Below are positions 1 through 12,757 of a DNA stretch of 64,000 nt, in pieces (the stretch's first letter is position 1; every line of letters begins with the position of its first letter). The stretch comes from Amyloporia xantha. Its lineage: Eukaryota; Basidiomycota; Agaricomycetes; Polyporales; Adustoporiaceae. The notes below the pieces were generated by a model, which made no database searches, was not told the origin of the DNA, and worked only from the letters and a program-made list of their open reading frames with translations. The DNA lies in NCBI GenBank assembly GCA_036971615.1, contig JAYKKR010000002.1, positions 1,488,001-1,552,000 on the forward strand, read 5' to 3'. A program made the position numbers and the translations under genes.

Positions 1-3000
1 TGGGCGACGGTGCATCATGAAGAGTCCAGGACACATCACGATGGTACCGCGCGTAATGCGTTATTTGACATAGGTGTGTAAGGTTTACAAATGCGGCCCT
101 CTTCCGTAATATGCTGATCTAACGGTGTCATTTCCACCGCCGACTCGGATAGGACTACCCGAGCTCGATCTTAAGTTCTGAGCTCGTACTCACCACCAGC
201 CTGAGCAGCTTCTTGGGTCCGCATATCTATCGTTCAATGGCGAACCGCTGAAAGCCTAGTCTATTGATAATCCAGTGTAGGTGTCCACGCGATTCGATCA
301 TCCCTCCCTGACTCAACGGCCGTGTCATCGACTAGCCGTTCTGAATCCAGGCCCACCTTCGCTACACTTCCGAGTCGTCATGCCAGCCACAGAGCGCTGA
401 GAGCACGAACGCAAGTCCGAATCCCCCTAGTGCGCATATAGCCGGGCCATCGGGGTTGACGGACTAACCGGCTCAATTCAGTGTCACCTTATCATAAATC
501 CAAGCTTCAGGTCTAGACCCTCAGTAGTGCGAAATCGAAGCCTGCCACTACTAGTACCCATCTACGAGCCATGGCGACCTTCTCCCGCATGGTCGAGGCC
601 GTCTGCCTCCATAATCAACTGCATGACATATGCATGTTTACGGCGTGTCGGTCCACCCGCTTGGGACGGACTAGAACCTGCGCTGCGGCATGTTTTGTCG
701 TGGTAATTCGTGGTACAGTGTACACTGCTGTGTGCGCTCTTGGTATGGTTTACCGACTCAATCTTGTCCACGACGCCTCCTCGCTGATACTGGCTGTGCC
801 TTCGCGCCCTCCTCGTCCCGTAGGATTGCCCCCGACGCCGTTGGACGATGGGCGAGTCATCGAAGACACCTGACGTTTATACCCAAGCTCTGGAGGACGA
901 GACGCGCGTGCACACTCCTCCTACTCGCGCAATATTCATACCTCCATATCATACGCCACCGGCTCACCGCTAGTTGTGCCTGCGAGCGGACGACCCTTGG
1001 AGCGCCGGGTGTCTCATCATCCATGGTGCGCGCCCCACGCAACTAGGCACCCCATAGCAGGGTTCAGACACCCTGTGCGTTGACAACGACAAGCGGCTAT
1101 CATTAACCAGCACGCTCGCCTTCCGCTATGCGCGGAAGCACCGTCAGTTGCACTCGATTGCACGTCTCGAAAGACCTGATGCTGCCGCCCGCTGTTCGTT
1201 GTGTTCACTGAGTACCACACAGGTTCAGCTACAGCATTATCCAAGGCGAAGTTGCAATTCTTGAATAACCTCGCGTATCTGGAGAACTTCGACCGTGCCC
1301 TTCGTCTTCTCTGAAATATGGCACACCATGTTTCCGTTCTTCATCCAGATCGCGTATACTGTACGTGCGCTACGTCGTACTCGAGGGCCTACGTAAGATG
1401 ATCGGCGCTACAGCTCTTCGGACCTCAGCTTTCATCCATCATGCTGCGCATCGTGAGCAGATGTACTATGGCAGTATGTACAAGCCTACAAACCGACACG
1501 TCCATATATGCTAACCAGTTCGGATCTTCCCCTCTGATTTGACATGGATATCTCCTCAGACAGCACAAGAATCATATGCCTTCCCGGGAATTCCAAGCAC
1601 CAGGACCAGGATGCAGGCGCTGCGCTACCGCTAGGGGTATTTCAGACAACCATCTCGCTCCGAGCGAGCGGAGAATTTGTGTGCGCGCGCCGAGGAGGTC
1701 TCAGGCCAACTCCACTCTTTAGACACCTTCCATCGCACGATGTCAACAGCTTGAACAATTAGCATCGTCGTCGCCGCCACCTCGGTCCCGCCGCGTCATT
1801 ATGTTCGACACCTGCCTCTCACCCATTATCAGTCGAGCGAAGACTGGGGGCACGCGAAGCCACGTTAACGCCTGCCCAGCTGCAGAGCGCCTCGTGCCTC
1901 ACCTCCATTGCCAATCAAGCGCACCGAAGCGCCCTCAGGTTGTGTTTGGGTGTCATGCACCTAGACTGACAAGCCTGACAAGCGTAGGACTCGGGGCGAG
2001 ACGCTGTCGCTGTCAGATGGGCGATCGCCTGATCTTGACGCTGACTTCCCAAGCCTGGGCCTCCTCCGGAGATACGCCCGCAGAAGTCAGGAAGCACGTT
2101 CATACATCCATGTAGGCACCAGACCAGAGATACCCCGGATCTGAGCGCAATGAATAGGTGCCGGGGAGGGCGCTCGGCATCTGCGTATTGGCTCCGGTTG
2201 AGCTTCGGACCATCGTTTCTCAATGTCTCATGGCGTACGACCTGGCTCGGGTCGGACGACGTGGACCGACTGTATAATGGAGGCACGTCTCGAGATGCTA
2301 TCGAGATCCTTGACTACGTCAGACTGACTGAGGGCCCTGGCAATCAGTGTGCTAACGTTCCTTTGCCTCCAATTACCTCACCCTTCGCTATGATGCTAGG
2401 CCTACTCAGCCGTCGAGTGGCACAGCGCGCAGAGGGTGGACTCGAGTTCGAGAAACGACCGGAGAGCGTAGACACTGGACTCCATCACTACTAAGCATAC
2501 TGCGAGCATCCCATGGTCTAGACTCCCCCTCTCATCGTTTCTTGATACCATGGTTGACCTGACAATAGATCACGCTCCCATATCCCCACACTTGGTCTAT
2601 CCTTACACAGTGCCACTCTTATCATCCAGACTCTCACAGGAACCGCCTACATTATCAAGGAGACCAAATGATACAAATATTACTGGATGGTCGACTGTGA
2701 ATTGCGTTGATCGACAGATGCGCAGTTCACTCTTGCTTGCTGCCCGTTCACTCACTGCTGACTTTTCCCTCGACGCGCAGGTGTATCGCAGCAATTTTCC
2801 ACCAAGAGATTGTAAAATGTCATCAAGTGAACGCCGACGTGAGGACGAGACAGAATAAAACGGCTAAAGCTGATACTAAAGAATGAAGCCCGTCAGCTCG
2901 TGAGGATGAGCAAGCTGAGGTAACACCGGCAAGACCAGAATCTCTTGATTAGAGCTGCGTTGTACTCACGGCGTAACAGATTATATGGTGGATTCATACC

Positions 3001-5992
3001 ATGCCTGTGCTCAACGAACCCAGATATATGTGACAAACAAGCTCTGCACGCAGCAGGGACAGTGCCTGACTAAAGATGGATGGACCCCTGGTGTCTATTC
3101 ATACCCGTTACACTCTCGGTAGCAGAATGTTTCATCCAGGGCATGCCAGTGCTCGGCGTATTGTGAGAGAAACAATCTATGTAAGTCGATGAGTACTTTT
3201 CTATTCTACTGAACGGCTTCTGCTTATTGTCCGTCGACGTTTTCCTGAGGACCCAGATCGACCTGATGCCTTCTATGGACTCTCTAAAAGCTGCTGTATA
3301 GAACCACGAGCTTCCCTCCCACACAGTGCTCCCTATGGCTTTCGCGGTACGTTCGTTATGATTGCCTCATGTTTTACAGCGCGTCTGGACGGACGGTCAG
3401 CGAGACCTGGCATAATTGCATGTCGATCGCTCGTATCAGATCACTGACGCGTGTAGTACTCCAACACTATCGCAATCAGTGCTGTCTCCGCTACCCTTCT
3501 GTCCTCCGGCTATATCCAGAAGCCGTCCTGGTATGTACGGAAATAGGTGAAGGCTAGAACCAGAACGTCGCTGAATTGGAAACGGCCATAAATGACCTTC
3601 GGAATCTCCGTCTCACGTTCGCGCAGTTCGAACTCTACTCTCTTGCGGTGAGTTACAGTACGGGAATTCTTCACACACCAATTTGAGCTTGTGCGAACTC
3701 GCCCGTCGTGTGCTAGAGGCGTGCTCTGAGAGCCATTGTCTCTATTGTTGTCCTCGGTGCTACGAAATTCAACCCATACACATGGCTAGTTACGTTAGTA
3801 CGTAAAGTACTATTCAGGCACCATGTTCAGATCTGCTAATCAATCCCCAGACTCCTAACCTCCCCTATTTATCTGCAAGCAAGCCCAGAACTGGCATGAT
3901 ACCGCGTAACCTCTAGTGGCACAACCATGCCTCTCAGTGCCCAACTTAAAGCGCACATCCTAGGCGCCATGCTACATCACACACGAAATCGCTGTTCGCC
4001 CCCAAATAACGGCCATTTAGATCTTCCTTTTCCTGATACTCCCTAGCGGCGAGTCGATTCCAACAATATCCTCACCCATAGGGTAGAATCTTACCGAATC
4101 ATCGACAAGATGAGACACTGCTCAATGCTCGTCCTCATGTGTTGCATACTCATGCTGCATGAACAGCCAACTGCACCCGCACGTCTCCCAGGCTCGCTCC
4201 ACGCGATCGACACATTTATGACTTCCTATGAACTCTATCTCCTTACCATCATGGTTCGCTTAATTCCAGGGCCCTTGGGCGAAGGGTTTGACCGCTTCGG
4301 GGCGCGTTTCCCCCTCTCTAGCAAACCCCCGCGTGCATCATGATGTTGCGAAGGTTCCCCATCCGCTAAGTTGCCAGCGGTGCTATCCGTAAACACTCAA
4401 TATATGTTTCCCTTGCAGTTCAAATAGTCACTATATCGACGATGCTCTCAGCTATGGTCTATGAAGTGATGTGAAATAGTCAATGATCTCCTGATCTCGT
4501 TATGAGATGCCGGCGCTGACAGGGGATCCAGACCGCCCGGGCGCACAAGCAGAGAATCTTAGAAGTATGCAAGAACTTCGAGAGATGGTCCGAAGCAATT
4601 GTGGTCTGGGTCATGTGCTATTATCGGCGTTGACAAGATCAGCCCAATCATAGTTGATCTTTTGAGCCCCTCCTGAGCGGGCAGTCACAGTAAGGTCGAC
4701 TCAGACTACCTGAGACAGGGAAGGGAGGTGGGCGAGACTCGCCCTGGTCAGATATACTACGATGTCGGATTGTCGGAGACGGCTGGCCGTGAGTGCTTCA
4801 GACCAAATTTTTCAGATCAGCCTACTGTGCTCTGTCGAAAATGGTCCGATACAGTGCGGTAGATGTATATCAAAATGAATACTCATATTTCAGTGAGTCT
4901 TCCTATGAGCACCGTGGCCCCACTGACCCTGTTATTTTCACTAAAACACAAAATACTGCAGCGCGATAGCTCTGCCGTTCACTGTGTCAGGTATTAGCTC
5001 TGTCCTGCAAAACTTGCAAGACTCGCAGGCGCGTGACTTCAACAAAATTAGCGAACTCGGACTACGGAGTCTCGGGGAACTATAGGTCGTCGACGAGCAT
5101 GTAAGAGGCTAGTGACTTTGAAGGTGAGATGGATTACAAACATACCTTATCCCTCAATCCGTCTCTCAAAGAAACCATAGATCCTGTGTGGTGAAGTTTG
5201 CCTCACCTCGACACCCCCTGTCAGTTCATATTGCTCAACTAATCGTTTGGCCCAGTGGCACCAATGGCCCCTTTGTTGAGTTCGTGTTACATGTATTTTC
5301 TCGCCACTTTCTGACCCTCCTTTCGTGATAGCAGTAGTCTTCTTTCTTGGGGAACTAACACATTGGCATTCCTCTGACCTTTGCGGGAAAGACCGACTCT
5401 GATTGCCCGTGAGAAATATTGTCTGTGAGAAAGAACTAGGTCAAATTCGCTGAGCTACATTCAATCCTAGAGTGACAATTGTGTATGTAGCGACACAGCC
5501 GATACACAAGAACTATACATTTATGAGCATAAAGGCCAGCCTGCCCAATTCAATCAGTCGGGATCTTGTTATATGTTTCACACCGAACGTGCGCATAAAT
5601 ATGAAACATCGATGACTGCTTGACCAGAGGACGCAACATCAATCCATTTTCTTAGGATTGGCACCATTGTGTCCCGTTTCAGCTTGACTGTGAGACGTAC
5701 GAGCGGTCTGTTCGGCAACGGTCTAAGAGAGCAAAGATGTCGATGCACGAGCCTGGTTAATACTGAAAGGCATTCGACGAGGATTGTGAAAATTATTTAC
5801 CATTGTAGCAGGATCCATCGGTGGCCGCAAGGAGGCAATGGTCTAAACAACAAGTTTCAGTACGTCAAAGAGCAGCGGAGGAAAACTTCAACAGACCGTC
5901 TCCAGAATTCGCCGTAGGTTATCCTTTGAGATACGATCAGCAAGCTGTGAGTAGATGTATTTGGCGATAGGCAGAGTCTGCAAAAATCGCTT
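1..5992. other. Gene-poor region, no recognisable gene
   Basis: All six frames contain only short open stretches (about 120 codons at most), none resembling a family I know and none that joins into a multi-exon model through plausible splice sites. No tandem array, telomere-type repeat or long inverted repeat is visible by eye. It may be intergenic DNA or an old, eroded element. Confidence 0.5.
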
Positions 5993-7201
5993 TCAAAATA
6001 AGAGCACGCGATAGAGAATGTCCGCCCGTACCACCCGGAGAACATAGCGATAGTGATCAAGCATAGTCGGCGTGGCGATGTTGTCGAGCATTTCCGCGGC
6101 GCGCGACATCTCAAAAGAGGTGGTCAAGAGGATAAGGCTTAAGGATCGCACTTCAATACCCCGCCCTTGAACTTCACTAGCCAGACCGCGGGTGAATGTC
6201 GACATGAAGGACAAGTTCACAGCAGACGACAGCGAGTCGCGAGCAACGCTAGATGAAACAACGTTCACTATCAAGCCTCGCTCTCTATGACCGCGGTAAA
6301 TCCTGTTAGTGAAGGTCGACAGACATTTTATGTAATTTTACCTTTCCAACATTCCGCGCAAGACGAGCTTCGTCATTCTCACAACAGCATTCGCATTCGC
6401 AACAAGCATATCACCGGCCTCTTCGTTGGAAGCGTCTACGAAGTTCTTCGGTGCCTCGTATATCTCATCGACATTGTTGACTAGGCTTCAATCAGTAGAA
6501 TGGACGAACGGGATTCAGAACATATCTACCCAAAACGCCGATTTCAAGGCCGTTGATCTCTGCCTCGAGGTTCTTCCACTCTTGGTTATCGTTACTTTTT
6601 CCAAGGTCGAACGGCACGGCTTTTGTCTGGATCTTGCAGTCCGGGGGACTGTTTTCTTCTGCATAGTATGATCACCCGAAACATCCCACAGTCAACAACG
6701 ATTGCAAACATTCCAAGCAAAGAACGTGGACCCACGAAGCTCCGAGACCAAGACATCCAGCGCACTGCTGTCACGCCCAGTAACCATGACGTTAAAGCCC
6801 TCACGAGCCAAGCGCAGGGAGTATTGTCTAGCATCGCCAACTGTTGCATGCGTGACAACTAATCGTGCGTTGTTAGTTGCACGCGAGCAATTCGGGATGG
6901 AATGAACGCACCTGCCCATGCCCCCTTTTTGGCCCCATACTTCCCCAGCTAATGGAGTACATCAGTATCACGCCTTTTGCGTATTATCTAAAGATCGCAC
7001 ACTATTGTACGCCTTGACAAATTGCCGAAACGTCTGAATGGCCAATTTGAGCAAGGCTAAAAAGCCGACCAAAATGAAGAAATAGGCGATATAGTTGTGG
7101 CGTTCCACTTCCCGACAAAGGGGCTAACGTCAGATTTGTCTCCGCAGCGGATAATTACAAAGTATTGCACGAACAGAATCCGCGATGGCGATGGTCAACA
7201 T
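5993..7201 (-). CDS. KAR-like short-chain dehydrogenase lacking catalytic residues
   Basis: Spliced across at least five exons, this resembles the microsomal very-long-chain 3-oxoacyl-CoA reductase family (Ifa38/HSD17B12), ER enzymes of fatty-acid elongation. An N-terminal hydrophobic segment (YIAYFFILVGFLALL) is followed by KYGAKKGAW, a Rossmann start, a VLVNNV segment and an ANANAVVRMTK helix typical of the family. The residues that define activity are missing: the glycine-rich TGxxxGxG motif reads THATVGDA, and the position of YSATK reads SSAVN, so both catalytic Tyr and Lys are lost. The C-terminus is shorter than usual. The frame stays open through all exons I could join, which suits either a pseudoenzyme or a young pseudogene. 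The first exon and start are uncertain; 7201 is the best upstream ATG. Confidence 0.55.
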
Positions 7202-7885
7202 AGGATCGGCACCCGTGATTATGATAATGTGGGTGGTCGCTGAAGGCGCGGTGGCTGAAGGCATCGATCAACATCCTGTGTTGACGGTTGTGAAATAGAG
7301 AGCGACTGCACTGGCCAAGTCCCACAGGCTCGAATTTAAACGAAATTCAAGACTCCGCAGATACCAGCGACGTGTCGATGGAATGGCTGATGCGCCGCAT
7401 GACCCGTCTTCTTGGAATACGTGTCGATGGAATGACTGACGCGCAGCATGACCAGCCTTTCAGGAATACGTGTCAGACACGTCGCTGCTGTCATTCCGTA
7501 CACGATACCACAATCCAAATACCCCTCTGCATAGGCCATCATACATGGCTCAAGGCAGGCAAGAAAGTGGCTATCGATAAGATCTGGAATATGGGAAGTC
7601 AAAAGGTTGACGCGCCTGTCCTCGGAAAGTTGACATTCGCTTGACGAAGCAGAGAAACCCTCTAGTTGCGCGCGTCCGATATTGCAAGGTGTTGAGCGAC
7701 TGACAATCTCAACTCGAATGGACTGGGAGACCACCATTGACTCTTGTTTCATTCGATTCGCCTGTCCTGCCTTCGCTTGATGAACTTCTAAATCTCTTTC
7801 ATTTCACTATCACGATGCGTGCTACCTTGCTGGCGAGAGGATACAGAAAGGGAATGCAATCTATCATGGTAGACGTTCTCTCCGC
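7202..7885. other. Intergenic, contains a short tandem repeat
   Basis: This lies between the dehydrogenase-like gene start and the 3' end of glutathione reductase. Apart from the two-unit repeat at 7372-7469 I see nothing. A 138-codon minus-strand ORF here matches no family I recognise. Confidence 0.4.
7372..7469. repeat. Two-copy 49-bp tandem direct repeat
   Basis: Two adjacent 49-base units both begin GTGTCGATGGAATG and end GGAATAC, with about eight mismatches between them. A third partial start (GTGTC) follows. The function is unknown. Confidence 0.75.
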
Positions 7886-9675
7886 TCAGCGCAAAGTCAC
7901 CAACTCTGTCAAATTGAATGCATCAGTCACGATTCCATACACCAAACCACGAATTCCTGAAAGAAATCACACTCACCCTCGCCAGATGTAGGGTGGATTC
8001 GCCACTGTGTCGTCCAAATCCTTCTTCGTCGCGCCCATCTTCACAGCCACCCCAAAGCCCTGCATCACCTCGTCGCTCCCAAGGCCGATAATGTGGATGC
8101 CCACAACGCGCTCTTCCGGACCTGCACAGATCAACTTGTACAAAGACGGTTCTTTGTGCTCCTCCGGTAGCATCGAGAAGTATAGAGCGCGGAAGTTCGA
8201 CTTGTCTGTTCAGGATGGGTACCAAGTGCAAATTGAGCCTGATGAGCTATGACAAACCGAGGGTTACACGTACAGATCTTGATGTTCTCGTCACCGTACT
8301 TCTTGCGAGCCTCGGGCTCTGTCAGACCGACGGTCCCAATGGGCGGATGCCTGTAATATGCGCGCATATAGTCAGCCAATCTTTGTTTCACATGACAGAA
8401 AACACGACAACTCGTACGAGAACACGACCGTCGGGATATTCTCATAATCCAACTTATCCTCTTTGAACTGGGCGCCTCCATACAGCCTGTTGCTCAACCT
8501 CCTGCCGGCTGCAATAGCCACTGGTGTCAAGAGAGCCTTGCCACACACGTCTCCGAGCGCATATATCCCAGGCACGCTGCTATTCTGCCACTCGTCAACG
8601 ACCACGTCTCCCTTCTTGTCCAACTTCACGCCCAGCTCTTTCAGCCCGAGGCCCTCTGTGCTTGCATGTCGTCCGATCGCCCAGAGTAGCACATCTACCT
8701 CAACCTTCTCGCCCTTGTCCGTGTGTACAGTGAGTCCCTGTCCTCGTGCACCCTCTACCTTGACAACGTTTGCGCCCTTGTGGAAGTTAATCCCTGTATG
8801 GTCCATCCATTTCGTGAGTACCTCTCCGAGTGCAGGATCGAACGTTCTCAGGACGTGGTCTCCACGAATGAGCATGTGCACCTCGCTCCCGAGCGTGTGG
8901 AACACGCCCGCGAGCTCGACAGCAATATAGCCTGCACCGACGACCGCAACACGCTTCGGCTGCTCCGCCAGATCGAAGAACCCATCCGAGTTGATGCCCA
9001 GGCTCGCGCCAGGGACATCCTTGTCGCTGGGAACCGTCGGCTCTCCGCCAGTGGCGACGACAATCTTGTCCGTCTTGAGCTCGTACTGAGATCCATCAGG
9101 GCGCGTGACCTGGACGACGGTGGGAGACAAGACGCGTGCAGCGCCGTGATGCAATTCGACACCCTCCTTGGCGACATTATTATCATAGATCCCGTTCAGC
9201 TTGCGGATGTATGCGTCGCGCAGCGGCTTGAAGGATTTCCAGTCAAATTGCGGGGACCCGATGCCAGGGCCTTTGAATTGGTACGCAGACGCGTGGCGGA
9301 CCTTCTCAGCAATATCGGCAGCATGCCACATGATCTGGGGGCACACATTGATGAATCAGGCAGGAAACAGAGCGAGTAACGCGAACCTTCTTGGGGACAC
9401 AGCCTGTGATCGAGCACAGTGAGAAACGCGTCGCAGGGAGGAAGTGGCAATGCATACCGACGTTCACACATGTTCCGCCCAGTCTCTCTGATACCTCTAC
9501 GAGAGCAACCTTCGCCCCATAGGATGCAGCACGACGCTGTCCGTGCACAATATATAAATGAGAGGTGAATGTGCATATAGCCAGTGATACTCACCGATCC
9601 GGCGACACCGCCGCTTCCTCCGCCGATCCACACGATGTCATACTTTTCATGGCCAGGCTTCGTCACCGGAGGCAT
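7886..9675 (-). CDS. GLR1: Glutathione reductase (with a +1 frame break near the C-terminus)
   Basis: This NADPH-dependent flavoenzyme reduces glutathione disulfide in cytosol and mitochondria. The start at 9675 gives a short N-terminus with the FAD-binding GGGSGG. An intron lies just before the redox-active disulfide region ([13 protein letters not shown], itself interrupted by another intron). Then come the second dinucleotide fold ([15 protein letters not shown]), the GDVCGK FAD motif, [11 protein letters not shown] and the dimer-interface domain. The last exon (7886-7905) encodes ELVTLR-stop, the usual end of the family. One extra A in the coding strand (a TT pair at 7998-7999 on the plus strand) shifts the frame inside the motif that should read AIHPTSGE, which holds the catalytic His. 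Without that base the two final exons read perfectly. All other splice junctions are canonical, so identity is certain and intactness is not. Confidence 0.93.
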
Positions 9676-10534
9676 ATTTGAGTTTGCTGTGGTTGTGAGG
9701 GTACGTGTGATCTATATGAATATCGTAAGCACGAGATGCGACAGTTTAGGGCAGCAATGTTCGGTTGAAAGACTCAACGTACCTGGGAAAGTCTGCGCGA
9801 TGCTGTTCTCGTGCCAATCGCGGTAGCTATGACAGAAGAATTCAAGTTACGGTGGGCTCTGTATGCTCGCAATGAAGAGATTGCACGAGAGGGAGATAAA
9901 GACGATATGGCGGCGGTGGTAGGTATCGATGGGGATGAAGAGTGCAAGATACGAGCAGGCGTCAGAGCTTTATAACACTCGGGAGACGCGACAGAGCATG
10001 TCAGCTGGAGGACAAGGAAGGGGCGTGTCATATGACGCAAGAGGACTTCCTGCGTGAATAATGCTGTGTCTCTGCTTGGTCTTTGTTCAGTGTGATCGAC
10101 GTCGCAATACGGTCAGCAACTGTCGCAGTCCAGCGCCCGACCTGAGTCAGCACGTACCTGGTAGATTGACTCTCAGCGTACGCGTGCTGCAATACCTCGA
10201 GGATAGACCAGTTCATCGTAGTCGATCACGGTGAGCAAGAAAACGGACATACGCACGTGCCCGTATCCCGCCGACATCGACATCATCCCGACGCGTCGCG
10301 TCGCGTAAATTATGTAAATAATGGTATGATCGCGAATGCTTCGTAGGTTTGATCCACATAAACACATTCATGCGTAAACGGTCTCAGTCGTGTCAAGACC
10401 ACGGGGCCCCGCCGGTTTACAGGTATGCCTAATTGGCACATAGACAAGCGAATCAGATTACAAAAAGAACAATGTACTATGCACAGAAGAAAGCCCCATG
10501 TCACATTCACACCCAAACGCTCGCATCCACCAGT
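9676..10534. promoter_or_regulatory. Upstream region of glutathione reductase and 3' region of Rab11
   Basis: No coding sequence is supported here. The stretch next to 9675 should hold the glutathione reductase promoter and 5' leader. The stretch below 10535 should hold the Rab11 3' UTR. I see no clear TATA box or stress-response element. Confidence 0.4.
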
Positions 10535-11675
<1,141 letters not shown>

Positions 11676-12002
11676 GTCTGCGTATAATCAAAAGCTTCGT
11701 ATGTGTCTGTGCGTCAAGAGGGACAGGAAAGGTCGTGAGGCGAGATGCAGGGTACGAAAGAAAAAGGAGAGAAGATGGCAGAGTGGAGGTCTGGAGACGT
11801 GGATTGGGAATGGACGACGCCGACGCGAGGCGGTGAGATGTGGTGGTCTGGGCGGAGTTTGAATTGCCTGATATGGCAAAGCCGGAATCATTTTGCTGCG
11901 ACTTGTAGCAGCTGGCTCAGTGGCTCATCCCCATCTCTGATATCTTCCCCTCACTGTACGCTGTTGTGTTGTCCTGGCTGTGTAGTGGCGTTTGATGAAC
12001 CT
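11676..12002. promoter_or_regulatory. Rab11 upstream region
   Basis: The sequence is purine-rich on the plus strand (pyrimidine-rich on the Rab11 strand) immediately upstream of the Rab11 ATG, as is common for fungal core promoters lacking a clear TATA box. Nothing else is recognised. Confidence 0.4.
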
Positions 12003-12757
12003 TGTCGGAAAAACGGGATTTGGCTTATCAGGCCTTATGAAACCATATGGGCTTGTAAGGCCTGATCAGGTTACAGTGAGCGCCAGATAAGCTACATATC
12101 AGGCCGAATAAAGACGTATCAGATGTATGTGTGCGCCACTTGCGGATTAAACAGCACCGGATGTCAGTCGGACCACTTACTAATAGAATGGTGCTCCAGC
12201 ACCACACAAACATGATATATACGTGGAGCATGCATTGTCGTTATAGGCCCGCGTAGCCCAGTAGATGAAGGCTGACGACGGTATGATTCTCTGAAGCTGT
12301 GTGTTCAATTCCGAGCAATACATGTCATATTAAAATATAATATTCAAGTACACACCATTCATCATGACTGGAATTTGCTACAATTTGTCTGGTAATACGA
12401 GTATTATACTTGGAGTGATGGTTACAAAGTACTGTATGTATGCATCCGTACGAACGAATACCAGTGAGAAATAGATTGTATAATATGTAATAGTGTCTAT
12501 GTACGACTGTCTGTGGCATGCGCTGCAATTACCCGGTGTACCACAAGTCGACTGCAATTTTTGCAGCTTTTAGCAGACAGAGCCTTATCAGACCTGATAA
12601 GGCTCAAAACCCATATCAGGCCTGATGAGATAGGTAAGGCCGTATATGGTCTGATCAGCGCATGTAGGTCACTCCTTGGGGTTGTAAGGGGGGTACAAAT
12701 CTGACGACCTTATACGGCCGTATACAGTCATATAACCCAGTTCCGGTTTTTCCGACA
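12003..12757. mobile_element. Non-autonomous DNA transposon-like element with subterminal palindromes
   Basis: The two ends are inverted copies beginning TGTCGGAAAAAC, with CGGGA on the left and CGGAA on the right after inversion. Inside both ends, roughly 12020-12120 and 12580-12740, short palindromes of the type ATCAGGCCTGAT and ATACGGCCGTAT recur at least six times. These look like subterminal repeats of the kind bound by transposases of large-TIR DNA transposons. No transposase ORF is present and the length is only about 755 bp, so this would be a MITE-like deletion derivative. I could not see a clear target-site duplication in the flanks. Confidence 0.6.
12254..12312 (+). other. tRNA-like promoter remnant inside the element
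   Basis: TAGCCCAGTAGATGAAGG resembles a tRNA A box and TGTTCAATTCC 30 bases later resembles a B box. Flanking bases do not form an acceptor stem, so this is not a working tRNA. It could be a SINE-head-like remnant or chance. Confidence 0.2.
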
